NCBI GenBank assembly: GCA_000961575.1
Contig: LADP01000042.1
Location: 124,001-188,000, forward strand
Source: Peptococcaceae bacterium BRH_c8a
Lineage (GTDB): Bacteria; Bacillota; Desulfotomaculia; Desulfotomaculales; Desulfallaceae
Length of the DNA: 64,000 bases
Direction: 5' to 3'
Part shown: positions 51,958 to 60,173 of the stretch, piece by piece
Numbering within the stretch: the stretch's first letter is position 1
How the letters are laid out: each line of letters starts with the position of its first letter
Translations under genes and position numbers: made by a program
The notes under the pieces: generated by a model
What the model was told of the DNA's origin: nothing
Databases searched by the model: none
What the model saw: the letters and a program-made list of their open reading frames with translations, nothing else

Positions 51958-52338
51958 ATGGTGAAGGTAATGGAGTTCACAATGCGGCTAAAAAAAACAA
52001 CTAAGTGCAAAGCCTGTTACAAAGAAAACATGGACCGTATCGGCAGGATATACCTGCCTATCCCGTTGCTGGAAAAAATGGACATCGATGATGAGTTGCT
52101 GGTGCAACTGGCACCTGATAAAAATCTTCTACCACAGGGCGGGTATATGGCCAGGTTTGTGTACGACAAAGAGACAGCCAAAAAAATCAGGTATATCGAG
52201 GATATCACGGAAAAAGGAGATTTGGGAATTATATACATCAGCAAAAACATATTAGAAAGTATGGGTGTGCAGGACGAAATAGCCGTGCGTGTCGTGCCGC
52301 CTGGCGAAACCGGGGGTGCCTCAATTGCTGAGGGGTAA
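51958..52338 (+). CDS. AbrB-like small protein
   Basis: About 126 residues. Two half-repeats, ENMDRIGRIYLPIPLLEKMDI and LGIIYISKNILESMGVQDEI, resemble the swapped-hairpin AbrB/MazE motif (D-x-x-G-R-I-x-I-P). CKACYK near the N-terminus could bind metal. ATG 51958 overlaps the topB stop, so it is translationally coupled. A regulator or accessory of the replication/coupling genes is possible; the fold call is moderate. Confidence 0.55.
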   Translation: MVKVMEFTMRLKKTTKCKACYKENMDRIGRIYLPIPLLEKMDIDDELLVQLAPDKNLLPQGGYMARFVYDKETAKKIRYIEDITEKGDLGIIYISKNILESMGVQDEIAVRVVPPGETGGASIAEG

Positions 52339-54682
52339 AACCCGAATACCTTTCGATGTAGGGCTGCCACTATATAACACCCTAGGTGAAAAAACAAAAA
52401 AATGTATTAAAAAGCACAAAAAAGTTGCGCTGCTACTGGGAAGTATACCAGTTACCGTGCCGCTTTTTTATTTTGCTGATGTTTGGGTATTAGGTAGCGC
52501 CGCAGCTGCCGTATCTGATATTCAATCATGGTGGTCCGGGGTGAATATATTTTCTACTTCGGAGCAGAAGGCTGCAGCTGCTGAATATGTCAACTTATGG
52601 CCGTGGTATCTATCCCATCCTTTTCAGGCCGGCCGAGCCTGGCTGACAAGGCCGTCGGAGACATTAACCTATCCTGGAATAAAGCACATATGGCAATGGC
52701 TAAACGCACTACTTGCCGTAGGCTCCATTACAGGTTACCTGGGGTGGCGTATAACAGGTCGGCAAAATAAAGAGAACAGTTCAACCCGCGTGCATGGGCT
52801 AAAAGTTGTAAACAACCCGGCATACGGCACCTCCCGCTGGGCCGGGTTAAAAGATCTGGTTAACTTTTGCGAGTTGGGGCCGCCGGTACCTTTAGAGAAA
52901 AACGCAGGTAATCGAGTTAGGTTCCCCGGAGGCAACTTAATCGGTGAACTGGATGGCAAAAATATCAGAGTAAATTTTGAAAAGATGCCGGATGACACCC
53001 CCAAGACAGCACCGCATATGCTTGTGTTTGGCGGTACTGGTTCCGGTAAATCATTTAGCATTGTGATTGGCAATATTATCGCTGCTGTTTCCGAAGGGCA
53101 GAGCATCGTGGTCATCGACCCCAAAGGAGAGCTATTCTCTACTACCGGCAACTGGCTTAAGCAACAGGGTTATGAAAATGTATGGGTACTAAACTTTATG
53201 CAACCGGAACACAGCCATCGTTGGGACCCGGTAATCGAGTGTCTTGACGATGCTGAAATTTCGGAAATGATAGACACCCTTTCAAAAAATGCTTCTAGTG
53301 GAAGTGACTCTTACTTCATGTTAAAAGCAATGGAACTGATGGAGTCAATGATCGGGCTATTAAAGGGCGACTTTCCGGTTGAACAACAGCATATGCGGTC
53401 CATAATGACCCTAGCTGCATGGCCGGAAGAAAAGCTGGACGAGCGATTCCGGGAAGCTTACAAATCCGGTAAAATCAGCCCGACAATTTACGAACGCTGG
53501 CGTGGAGTAGTAAAGAAAAATTACGAGTACGCCGTTTCCAACTTAACAGCGGTTTTGAAAAACCTCACTACAGCATCACTGGCGGCCATGATGTCCGAGC
53601 AGGAAATAGACCTAAACCAAATAGGGCAGAAAAAGACGGCATTGTTTCTCATTATTCCGACCGGCGGGGAGGGGGTTTACCTCAAGCCGATTTTGTCCAT
53701 CTTTTATAAGTTTTTATTTAAAAGATTGGACAAGCTGGCCTTTAAAAGCCCTGGCCAAAAACTACCGGTGAAGGTTAGAAACATCTGGGACGAAATGGCT
53801 AACGTGGGCATGATTCCAGGCCTGCCGGAGATCATATCCACCGCCAGAAGTAAGGGTATCCATATTCAAATGATTTTACAAACCATTAAGCAATTAGAGT
53901 CCGTTTACGGTGTTAACGAGGCAAGTACGATACTGGGTAACTGCCCGACCGTTATGCTCATTGGTATTGCACCCGCCGACCGGGATTTGGCCCGGATGTT
54001 CAGTGAGTTATTGGGCACGGCGGCGGTGGAAGCGAAAAAAGTAAGCGAAGATTTGACCGTACCAGGAAAACATTTGTTTGAGTTAAAGAAAAAAACTCGA
54101 ACAGTTATCGAAAGACCACTAATGTCCACGGATGAAGTAATGCGGATTGGCCCCAAGGACTCTGTTGCTATTTTGCAATGGTTTAGGCCTTTGTATCTCC
54201 GCAAAGTTGGCTGGATAAAACTCCCCCAGGCGAAGGAAATCAAAAATTGCGGCATGTTACCGGTGGAGCAAATGATTCCGGCCAGAAGCTTTGAAATAAG
54301 CCTGCCGGAAATTGAGACTGACATGGAAACGCATAAAGATCCTGAATCTGCACTTTGGATGCAATTAAAAAGACGCTCAATGGTTGAAAACGAAGATAAC
54401 CAGCCGGCAACTGAACTTGGTTTATTGAAAAACAACATCCATGAAAACCAAAAACACGGAGGCAATACACCCAAACAACCCCAATCCCCTGATTTAACTA
54501 ATGATAACGGTTACAAAATGAACAGTTATAACCAATTAAATCCGGCTAATGATTATTTAGGGGAAATTGAACCCCAAAAGAATCATGAGGCAACGGAAGA
54601 ACTTGAGCCAACACAAAACAATGAAAATGTGGCGGAAAATGTAGATGCTCAAGGCTTTAATGTTAAATCACCATTATTTTAA
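52325..54682 (+). CDS. traG: VirD4/TraG-type T4SS coupling protein
   Basis: The protein has N-terminal helices (KVALLLGSIPVTVPLFYFADV and a second at about 130-150). It has TraG motifs TSRWAGLKDL, Walker A GGTGSGKSFS (about 235-244), Walker B SIVVIDPKGELF (about 259-270) and the IWDEMANVGMIPGLPEI box. The tail is Asn/Gln-rich. It brings the relaxase-DNA substrate to the channel. I choose TTG 52325 after GGGGGTG, overlapping the preceding gene by 14 bases, over the GTG at 52289. It is 36 kb from the other T4SS genes. Confidence 0.95.
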   Translation: MLRGKTRIPFDVGLPLYNTLGEKTKKCIKKHKKVALLLGSIPVTVPLFYFADVWVLGSAAAAVSDIQSWWSGVNIFSTSEQKAAAAEYVNLWPWYLSHPFQAGRAWLTRPSETLTYPGIKHIWQWLNALLAVGSITGYLGWRITGRQNKENSSTRVHGLKVVNNPAYGTSRWAGLKDLVNFCELGPPVPLEKNAGNRVRFPGGNLIGELDGKNIRVNFEKMPDDTPKTAPHMLVFGGTGSGKSFSIVIGNIIAAVSEGQSIVVIDPKGELFSTTGNWLKQQGYENVWVLNFMQPEHSHRWDPVIECLDDAEISEMIDTLSKNASSGSDSYFMLKAMELMESMIGLLKGDFPVEQQHMRSIMTLAAWPEEKLDERFREAYKSGKISPTIYERWRGVVKKNYEYAVSNLTAVLKNLTTASLAAMMSEQEIDLNQIGQKKTALFLIIPTGGEGVYLKPILSIFYKFLFKRLDKLAFKSPGQKLPVKVRNIWDEMANVGMIPGLPEIISTARSKGIHIQMILQTIKQLESVYGVNEASTILGNCPTVMLIGIAPADRDLARMFSELLGTAAVEAKKVSEDLTVPGKHLFELKKKTRTVIERPLMSTDEVMRIGPKDSVAILQWFRPLYLRKVGWIKLPQAKEIKNCGMLPVEQMIPARSFEISLPEIETDMETHKDPESALWMQLKRRSMVENEDNQPATELGLLKNNIHENQKHGGNTPKQPQSPDLTNDNGYKMNSYNQLNPANDYLGEIEPQKNHEATEELEPTQNNENVAENVDAQGFNVKSPLF

Positions 54683-54710
54683 AAATGCTTTAAACGAAAG
54701 GATGGTAGAC

Positions 54711-55721
54711 ATGGAATTCAAGATTGCACCGGAAGGAATCAAATTGAGGGACATTGATGTATGGGGGGACCTGTACGAAGCTATGGAAAGAGGCACTGCA
54801 GTTGAATCGGTGATAACAGGTGTAAGGCGTCCAAACGGAGATAATGGGGACGTTGAATGTTGGGAACTGGCTTTTGATAATAAGCCTGGAATAACCGGTT
54901 TTTGTAGTGCATTCGAATCCGGCCTGCCGGCGGGTACCCCGATAAATAATTTCGTGGGTCAAAGAATTGCCGGTAAGATCAGGCGAATTGAAAAGAAAAA
55001 TTCTTCAGTGGTGCTCAGCAGAAAGGATGCGGTTGAGGGCTCTATCAATAGGTTGATTGGCCAACTAAAGCTGGATGAAGAAATAAATGCAATGGTGCGG
55101 GTGGTCAACAGATACCTTTACGTTGATATTGGCGGTGGTGTACTTATAAGAATCATGCAGGAGAAGGCCAGGCAGTCCAATGGAGTACCCCTGCATGTGC
55201 AGTATGAAGTGGGCGCGATAATTAAGGTTAAGGTTACTGCACTGGATAGGGATAAAAAATCTATTGAGGTTGAACCCGTTGATCCGTGGAAAGATCACGA
55301 CTACAAACGGGGTGAAGTGCTCGCCGGCCAGGTTGCCAGTATAAAGGACAATCTGGCCTTTGTAACAGTCAAGCCTGGCATTATCGGCCGGGTTTATTAC
55401 AAAAAAACAGATAGATACGATTTAGGCGACTATATCAAACTGCAAGTAACGGATTTCAACGCAGAAAAGCGCCTACTTCACCTGATCGTATACGATGCCG
55501 GCAGGATTAATGACAGAAGGCGCAACCGGGCTAAAGCCAGATCAAAAGGACTTCGGCGTCAGAAAGGGGGTAATGAAATAAGGACAACAGGTGGCTTTGA
55601 TAGTATGCTCCAGGATCAAGCCGGTCAATCGCTTAAAATAAATGACCCAAAGGGTGAGATAGTGGAAAAACAGGGCTATGAGAGTGAGGACATCGGCAGC
55701 GTGGTGAATAAGGATGAGTAG
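54711..55721 (+). CDS. S1-domain RNA-binding-like protein
   Basis: About 336 residues from ATG 54711 (AAAGGAT upstream). The middle and C-terminal parts contain OB-fold S1-like segments (INAMVRVVNRYLYVDIGGG, then KRGEVLAGQVASIKDNLAFV with IIGRVYYK). A first segment (NFVGQRIAGKIRRIEKKNSS) looks like the end of another S1 unit. A basic stretch RRRNRAKARSKG precedes an acidic tail. Function on the element is unknown; S1 proteins bind single-stranded nucleic acid, so a role in DNA transfer or translation of hairpin leaders is conceivable. Confidence 0.75.
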   Translation: MEFKIAPEGIKLRDIDVWGDLYEAMERGTAVESVITGVRRPNGDNGDVECWELAFDNKPGITGFCSAFESGLPAGTPINNFVGQRIAGKIRRIEKKNSSVVLSRKDAVEGSINRLIGQLKLDEEINAMVRVVNRYLYVDIGGGVLIRIMQEKARQSNGVPLHVQYEVGAIIKVKVTALDRDKKSIEVEPVDPWKDHDYKRGEVLAGQVASIKDNLAFVTVKPGIIGRVYYKKTDRYDLGDYIKLQVTDFNAEKRLLHLIVYDAGRINDRRRNRAKARSKGLRRQKGGNEIRTTGGFDSMLQDQAGQSLKINDPKGEIVEKQGYESEDIGSVVNKDE

Positions 55722-56364
55722 GGATAGTGCATTTGCGTTAGGAACAGCTGTCAAATATTTAAAATACCCAGTTGATATAAGGAATTTTGAATATAACAAT
55801 AGAATATACGAGACACTCAGCTATTTAAAAGAAGCAGAATATCTTCCAGTATCAACAATTGCCATACTTCTAGGTTGCTCCAGGGGTATTGCGCAAAAAT
55901 TGATGGCTAAAATGTGGAAAGCCCGCCTGGTAAAATGTATAGAAACTGTAACTTATTCCACACCCAGTATGACATTCAAATTATGGATAAATTCAGTTTC
56001 TGGATTGCCTAAAAATGCAAACGAATCCTGCAGGCTGGCTGTATTGGGTGCTTTCTACGGCAGAATTAAGAAAGAGCAATCTGAGCTGGAATGGAATCTT
56101 CTCAAGTCCAGACGTGGCAAAACCCAAAAACATGTTTTCGCTGAAATGGTATATTTAACTGGAGAAAAAAAAGACAAAACCATCCTCCTTATCGATGCAC
56201 CAAGACGTGGCGAGAAACCAAACCCGGAGGCGGATATATTTATATTTCCGACCCTGGAAGAAGCTAAGGTGCTTACACCAAAAGGAAAAAGATTTACAAC
56301 AGATATAGTTTTAATGAACAAAAATATAAACTACTCAAATCTAGTTTCTGACCCGCTAGAATAG
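55714..56364 (+). CDS. Winged-helix protein, possible replication-relaxation type
   Basis: The 216-residue protein overlaps the S1 gene by eight bases. Residues 25-90 form a winged helix (IYETLSYLKEAEYLPVSTIA, then LGCSRGIAQKLMAKMWKA). The rest resembles the alpha/beta region of replication-relaxation family proteins found on Firmicute conjugative plasmids (KTILLIDAPRRGEKPNPEAD). The assignment is tentative. Its location after the coupling protein suggests a role at the transfer origin. Confidence 0.5.
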   Translation: MSRDSAFALGTAVKYLKYPVDIRNFEYNNRIYETLSYLKEAEYLPVSTIAILLGCSRGIAQKLMAKMWKARLVKCIETVTYSTPSMTFKLWINSVSGLPKNANESCRLAVLGAFYGRIKKEQSELEWNLLKSRRGKTQKHVFAEMVYLTGEKKDKTILLIDAPRRGEKPNPEADIFIFPTLEEAKVLTPKGKRFTTDIVLMNKNINYSNLVSDPLE

Positions 56365-56370
56365 TAGCTA

Positions 56371-56417
56371 GGAGGTGACGGGCAGCAGGTTTTAGTTAAA
56401 CCTGCTGCCTATTACAT
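56371..56417 (+). promoter_or_regulatory. Leader with hairpin between ribosome site and start codon (unrelated in sequence to the later four)
   Basis: GGAGG at 56371-56375 is followed by the stem GGCAGCAGG (56381-56389) / CCTGCTGCC (56401-56409). ATG 56418 lies eight bases beyond. If the stem is skipped, the spacing falls into the usable range. Confidence 0.6.
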
Positions 56418-57119
56418 ATGGAACTAACTAGAAATTATGAAACAATCTATTTTTGCCAGCAGTTAACCGGAGTAAAAAGTAGAAGATATAACATCAGGCC
56501 GGATTTGGATGAAGGAATGGAACCCGAAGTCAAGGGATATGTTTACAAAGAAACGATGGCCGGCTTTTTTCGCGCTTGGGCGCTAAATGAAATACATTTG
56601 GGACTAACGGCAAAGGTAAATGAAATGTTGGTGGCAGAGAGAAGCCAAATAATAAAAAAAGTAGGTCTGGACGAAAAAGAATGTTTAAAAATTATTGATG
56701 AATGCGTAGTAATGGGACTTCTTTGTGAAAATCGGATATTATTCAAGGATGAAGATGATATATATCTGTACATGATAGATACAGGTGGGATATTTGCATT
56801 AGAAGAATCTGGCACCCCTTATAACAAAGTAAACTTCACTATTAGTTTAGATCAGAGGTTGAAAATATATAGAAAAAATATATACTTGGTGGAAAATAAC
56901 CTATCAGAAATAAAATCTGCAAACCTACACTTATTCGAAGATATATTGGGCCTTCCACAGCATGAAAAATTCATTGGAGCGACATTGTTGGTTGACATGA
57001 GCATTGCAACAAAAATAGGCATAACCGGACAGGTCACGGCTGAAATTAATCGTATAGTAAAACAAAACAATGCTAAAATTTACGACACCGCGAAGAAAAA
57101 ATATATTGACATAAAATAA
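56418..57119 (+). CDS. Hypothetical protein, conjugation-region
   Basis: The 233-residue protein is mixed alpha/beta. It includes a possible winged-helix stretch (TAKVNEMLVAERSQIIKKVG) and no membrane segment. The ATG lies eight bases downstream of a hairpin that separates it from the GGAGG site. It is more A/T-rich in codon use than the T4SS block. I recognise no family. It is followed by the 57.2-57.7 kb structured region. Confidence 0.65.
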   Translation: MELTRNYETIYFCQQLTGVKSRRYNIRPDLDEGMEPEVKGYVYKETMAGFFRAWALNEIHLGLTAKVNEMLVAERSQIIKKVGLDEKECLKIIDECVVMGLLCENRILFKDEDDIYLYMIDTGGIFALEESGTPYNKVNFTISLDQRLKIYRKNIYLVENNLSEIKSANLHLFEDILGLPQHEKFIGATLLVDMSIATKIGITGQVTAEINRIVKQNNAKIYDTAKKKYIDIK

Positions 57120-57219
57120 CTGTCGTTTTATTATATCAACCAAGAAGCATTATACACTTTACAAGTTTAAATATTTTATTTTTTTACCTAAAATCTAAAT
57201 ATGTTAATCAGTAAGGTTT

Positions 57220-57700
57220 TTCAATCAAGCAACTCCAGCTTGGTTCGGATGGAAGCTCCGGGATGATGCAATGGCGAAAAGCTTGCATTCAATCGAAAGA
57301 CCAGGGTTTGCGGAAAGTCCAGGCGAAAAGCAGGTGCACCGTAAATCAGCAGGGCGCTTATGTGAAAAGCGGCGTCATTATCCTTAACCAGGCGAAAAGC
57401 ATTTAAGGGCGTACACGACCCGCACGCAGGAAGACGGGCAAAATGGCACATCAAAGCGAAAAGCTAGTATGTAGCCTTGTCTGGTTCCACTAGAACGGGA
57501 CTCTCCGGTTTAAAGAAAAGCGTGTGCAGGCTGGACTCCTGCGGGAGACACGTGACCGGTAAACATGAAATGTCCCAAGCAGCGCTACAGGCTAGCCGGG
57601 CGGCCTGGCGTTTGCCCACTCGTAAGGAATCCGGTTGACCTCGAAAAAGGTAGTTTAATGCCAAGCTCACACAAGATTCATGAGTAGTGAGGTGGCTAAA
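57220..57700 (+). ncRNA. Candidate large structured RNA with repeated GCGAAAAGC loops
   Basis: Between genes ending at 57119 and starting at 57867 no protein frame is credible. At least seven stems are visible: 57266-57288 (ATGCAA/TTGCAT), 57355-57371 (CGCTT/AAGCG), 57382-57408 (CCTTAA/TTAAGG) and 57445-57476 (GGCACAT/ATGTAGCC). A nested long hairpin lies at 57505-57559 (CCGGT/ACCGG, CGTGT/ACACG, GCAGG/CCTGC), then 57563-57573 and 57588-57607. A GNGAAAAGC string recurs at 57274, 57323, 57362, 57392, 57456 and (partial) 57513, mostly in the loops of different stems. The + strand is assumed from the loop sequence and flanking genes. An origin or iteron array is the main alternative. Confidence 0.6.
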
Positions 57701-57787
57701 TTTTAAGAGCGTTATATGTCCAAATAATAGCTGTTGGTCAATAAGAATTCCTGTAAGAATTAACATAATTTGAAAGCTAAGAAATGT

Positions 57788-57810
57788 AAAACACCAGGGT
57801 GTTTTGTTTA
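57788..57810 (+). terminator. Terminator-like hairpin upstream of ssb
   Basis: AAAACACC-AGG-GTGTTTT followed by GTTT could end the structured RNA. A second T-rich inverted repeat (AATACAAAA/TTTTGTATT) extends to about 57843. Confidence 0.55.
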
Positions 57811-57866
57811 ATACAAAATACTTCTAAGGTGTTTTTTGTATTTTAAAAAAGAAAGGGGTAGTAAAG

Positions 57867-58211
57867 ATGATGAACGAAGTATGGCTCATTGGAAGGCTTA
57901 CAAAGGATCCGGAGGAAAGACAAACCCCCGGTGGCAAGACGGTAACAAAAATGACTTTGGCCGTTGACCGTGACTATGAGAATTCAGAGGGAGAAAGGGA
58001 AACTGATTTTGTTGATGTTATTGCCTGGGAGAAGCTTGCTGAGAATTGCGTGAAATACCTTGGTAAGGGCCGCCTGGTTTCCGTCAGGGGGCGGTTGCAA
58101 ATTCGCTCCTATGACGACAGCCAGGGCATTCGCCGCAAGGCAGCTGAAGTGGTTGCCGAAAAAGTAAAATTCCTGGATAAGGCAAAGGAATCCAATAATG
58201 AGCACAAGTAA
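57867..58211 (+). CDS. ssb: Single-stranded DNA-binding protein (short, no acidic tip)
   Basis: The 114-residue OB-fold protein begins MNEVWLIGRLTKDPEERQTP and contains DFVDVIAWEKLAENCVKYLG and GRLQIRSYDD, all typical of SSB. It lacks the acidic DDIPF-type C-terminal tip used to recruit partner proteins (it ends SNNEHK), so it may serve only for coating transferred DNA. ATG 57867 or 57870 can serve as start, after AAAGGGG. Confidence 0.95.
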   Translation: MMNEVWLIGRLTKDPEERQTPGGKTVTKMTLAVDRDYENSEGERETDFVDVIAWEKLAENCVKYLGKGRLVSVRGRLQIRSYDDSQGIRRKAAEVVAEKVKFLDKAKESNNEHK

Positions 58212-58227
58212 AAAAGAGGTGATTTGC

Positions 58228-58518
58228 ATGCCACACCTGAGTTATAATAACCTTGAGGTGGTTGCTGTGGCCGTGCAAAAAGAACACTTAAAGGCTCTTA
58301 TTGACCGTTTAAACCAAGAGCAGTTACAGGCACTTTGGGTAATATTAAATTCCATGACCTGGCCAAAAGATGAGTTGGCTTTAAAAGCATTCGAAGAATC
58401 CTTGGAAGAAGAGGAATTAAGCCCGGAAGAGGAAGCTTGTCTACTGGAAAGTGAAAAACAAATACGAAAAGGTATGGGGATAAAAGCATCAGATGTCTGG
58501 GATGAAAATGGAATATGA
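58228..58518 (+). CDS. Antitoxin-like protein paired with RelE/ParE toxin
   Basis: ATG 58228 follows AGAGGTG, and I prefer it over the ATG at 58198. The product (about 96 residues) is acidic: ALWVILNSMTWPKDELALKA, EEELSPEEEACLLESEKQIR. It ends inside the start region of a RelE-type gene, the usual operon order (antitoxin first). The N-terminus probably forms the DNA-binding or dimer part. The family is not recognised in detail. Confidence 0.75.
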   Translation: MPHLSYNNLEVVAVAVQKEHLKALIDRLNQEQLQALWVILNSMTWPKDELALKAFEESLEEEELSPEEEACLLESEKQIRKGMGIKASDVWDENGI

Positions 58519-58765
58519 GATCATTTTCTCTCCCCGGGCGCGGAAAGACTTCAAAAAAATCGACAGAGAAACGAAAACCAAGGTCAAGGAAGCATTAAAA
58601 GGAATCTTGGCAGTTCCACCCAAAGGCGATATTAAAAAGTTAAAGGGATTTCAAGGACGGTTTCGTCTTAGAGTGGGTTACTGGCGAATACTATATTCCC
58701 TTGATAGAAAAATTGGGGAATTAATCGTCTTGGAAATCCTGCCAAGGAAAGATGCATATAAATAA
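58502..58765 (+). CDS. RelE/ParE-type toxin
   Basis: About 87 residues: MEYEIIFSPRARKDFKKIDR, then LKGFQGRFRLRVGYWRILYS and VLEILPRKDAYK, the classic RelE/ParE superfamily pattern with the basic C-terminal motif. ATG 58502 (or 58508) overlaps the antitoxin end. RelE-like toxins cleave mRNA on the ribosome. On a mobile element the pair stabilises inheritance. A terminator follows at 58790. Confidence 0.92.
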   Translation: MKMEYEIIFSPRARKDFKKIDRETKTKVKEALKGILAVPPKGDIKKLKGFQGRFRLRVGYWRILYSLDRKIGELIVLEILPRKDAYK

Positions 58766-58789
58766 AGCACTTAAAATGTGCAAGAAAGC

Positions 58790-58832
58790 AAGGGCGAAAA
58801 GGTTATGGTAAATAACTTTTTTGCCCTTTTTA
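58790..58832 (+). terminator. Rho-independent terminator after toxin-antitoxin operon
   Basis: AAGGGCGAAAAGGTTA / TAACTTTTTTGCCCTT, with a short loop and Ts, lies 25 bases after the toxin gene. Confidence 0.8.
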
Positions 58833-58876
58833 TTTTAGCAATGATTGTCAATAAATAATAAAAGGTGGTTTTTGAT

Positions 58877-59656
58877 GTGTATAGACCTTTGACGGATGAG
58901 CAACTTTACAAGTTTGCGCCTAGCATATTTGCAGAAGAAAAACATGGTTCCCGTTCAAATAAATACACCTATATTCCTACCATTGAAGTCGTCAACGGGC
59001 TGAGGAAGGAAGGATTCCAGCCATTTTTGGCTGCCCAATCCAGAGCGCGAGATGAGATCAAGAGAAATTTTACAAAGCATATGATTCGTTTGCGTCATGC
59101 GAATCAACTTGCGGATAAAGAAGCATGTGAAATTGTGCTTATCAACTCCCACGATGGCACATCATCATACCAGATGATGTGCGGTATCTTCCGATTCGTA
59201 TGCCAAAACGGTATGGTCTTAGGAGATACTGTGGAAGATATCCGCATCCCGCATAGAGGGGACATTATTGGCGGTGTTATTGATGCCGCTTATAGCATAG
59301 TCGATGATTTTGATACGGCCCAAGAGTCAATGGAAACGATGAAATCAACCCAACTGGCACTCCCAGAGGCTGAAGCATTTGCAACAGCAGCCTTGACTTT
59401 AAAATACGACGACATAGAAAAGGCGCCAATTTCCCCTGTTCAGGCACTTTCGTCCCGCCGTCTGGCTGACAAAGGAGAAGATCTCTGGACTACCTTTAGC
59501 CGGATACAGGAAAACGTAATCAAGGGAGGACAGCGCGGTAGATCAGTCACTGGAAGAAGGGTGTCGACACGGCCAGTAAAGTCAATTGACAACAATATAA
59601 AGCTTAATAAAGCCCTTTGGGTATTAGCGACCCAGATGGCTGCTCTAAAGAATTAG
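58877..59656 (+). CDS. DUF932-family plasmid/phage protein
   Basis: GTG 58877 follows AAAGGTGG; an upstream GTG at 58865 is inside that site. The 259-residue protein has the DUF932 pattern: YTYIPTIEVVNGLRKEGFQP, then AQSRARDE, HMIRLRHANQLADKEACEIV, NSHDGTSSYQMMCGIFRFVC and QNGMVLGDTVEDIRIPHRGD. The family is frequent on plasmids, phages and ICEs. Its biochemical function is not established to my knowledge. Confidence 0.88.
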   Translation: MYRPLTDEQLYKFAPSIFAEEKHGSRSNKYTYIPTIEVVNGLRKEGFQPFLAAQSRARDEIKRNFTKHMIRLRHANQLADKEACEIVLINSHDGTSSYQMMCGIFRFVCQNGMVLGDTVEDIRIPHRGDIIGGVIDAAYSIVDDFDTAQESMETMKSTQLALPEAEAFATAALTLKYDDIEKAPISPVQALSSRRLADKGEDLWTTFSRIQENVIKGGQRGRSVTGRRVSTRPVKSIDNNIKLNKALWVLATQMAALKN

Positions 59657-59783
59657 GATGAAATCTCAACCATTTTAAGTCTTTCCCGGGGACAAGAAAA
59701 AACGGGTGGTCTGCAATTGGGGCCACCCGACCCTGACAAACCAAGCGGTGGCAAAAAGAGCAAAAGTGGGGGGGGATAAAAAG

Positions 59784-60056
59784 ATGAACATTTCAAAGAT
59801 ACTGGAAAACTGCATGGGAATAGAAAACGCTGATATAGAGAAAGTATTTAAAAACTGCAACTGGGAGAAAAAACTTGAAGTACCTTGCCCTGACTACGAT
59901 GTTACAGAGGTATTTCGAATTGGGGATGGGGAAAAACTGCAAAAGTATTTGGAAGCTCACGCTGAAAACACTTCTGAAGTAACTCGGACACTGTTCCTCT
60001 TTAATGATTCCATTGGGTCCGGGGTTGCTGTAATTGAACAGCCTTGGACAACTTGA
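59784..60056 (+). CDS. Small hypothetical protein (90 aa)
   Basis: ATG 59784 follows GGGGGG; the upstream in-frame start at 59706 lies in a hairpin (GGGTGG/CCACCC) and is unlikely. The product is acidic and mixed alpha/beta (NISKILENCMGIENADIEKV) with several cysteines. No family recognised. It stands just before the run of genes with hairpin leaders. Confidence 0.55.
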   Translation: MNISKILENCMGIENADIEKVFKNCNWEKKLEVPCPDYDVTEVFRIGDGEKLQKYLEAHAENTSEVTRTLFLFNDSIGSGVAVIEQPWTT

Positions 60057-60102
60057 GATGAATATCGGTGAGATATAAGCAAGAAGCAATAAGCAATAAG
60101 CA

Positions 60103-60173
60103 GGGTTATGCCCGTTATCCTAACACATTCTATGGGAGGTGGATGGATACGGGCAATGCCCGTATCCGGTAAC
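60103..60173 (+). promoter_or_regulatory. Hairpin leader copy A (SD-hairpin-ATG)
   Basis: An upstream half GGGTTATGCCCGTTATCC (60103-60120) precedes GGGAGGTGG (60134-60142). The stem GGATACGGGC-AAT-GCCCGTATCC (60145-60167) and ATG 60174 follow. An ATG at 60143 directly after the ribosome site opens a nine-codon frame (MDTGNARIR) that stops at 60170-60172, two bases before the real start. Confidence 0.75.

Noticed and set aside
57274-57521. CRISPR-like array from the repeated GCGAAAAGC strings
   Set aside because: The repeats are only about nine bases long, spaced irregularly and embedded in hairpins; no cas genes are present.
57221-57766. Minus-strand frames of 77 and 100 codons in the 57.2-57.7 kb region
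   Set aside because: Their composition is not protein-like, no ribosome site precedes them, and the hairpin structure better explains the segment.
57120-57866. tRNA or rRNA genes in the structured region
   Set aside because: No cloverleaf with T-loop and acceptor end, and no rRNA signature, could be recognised here or elsewhere in the window.
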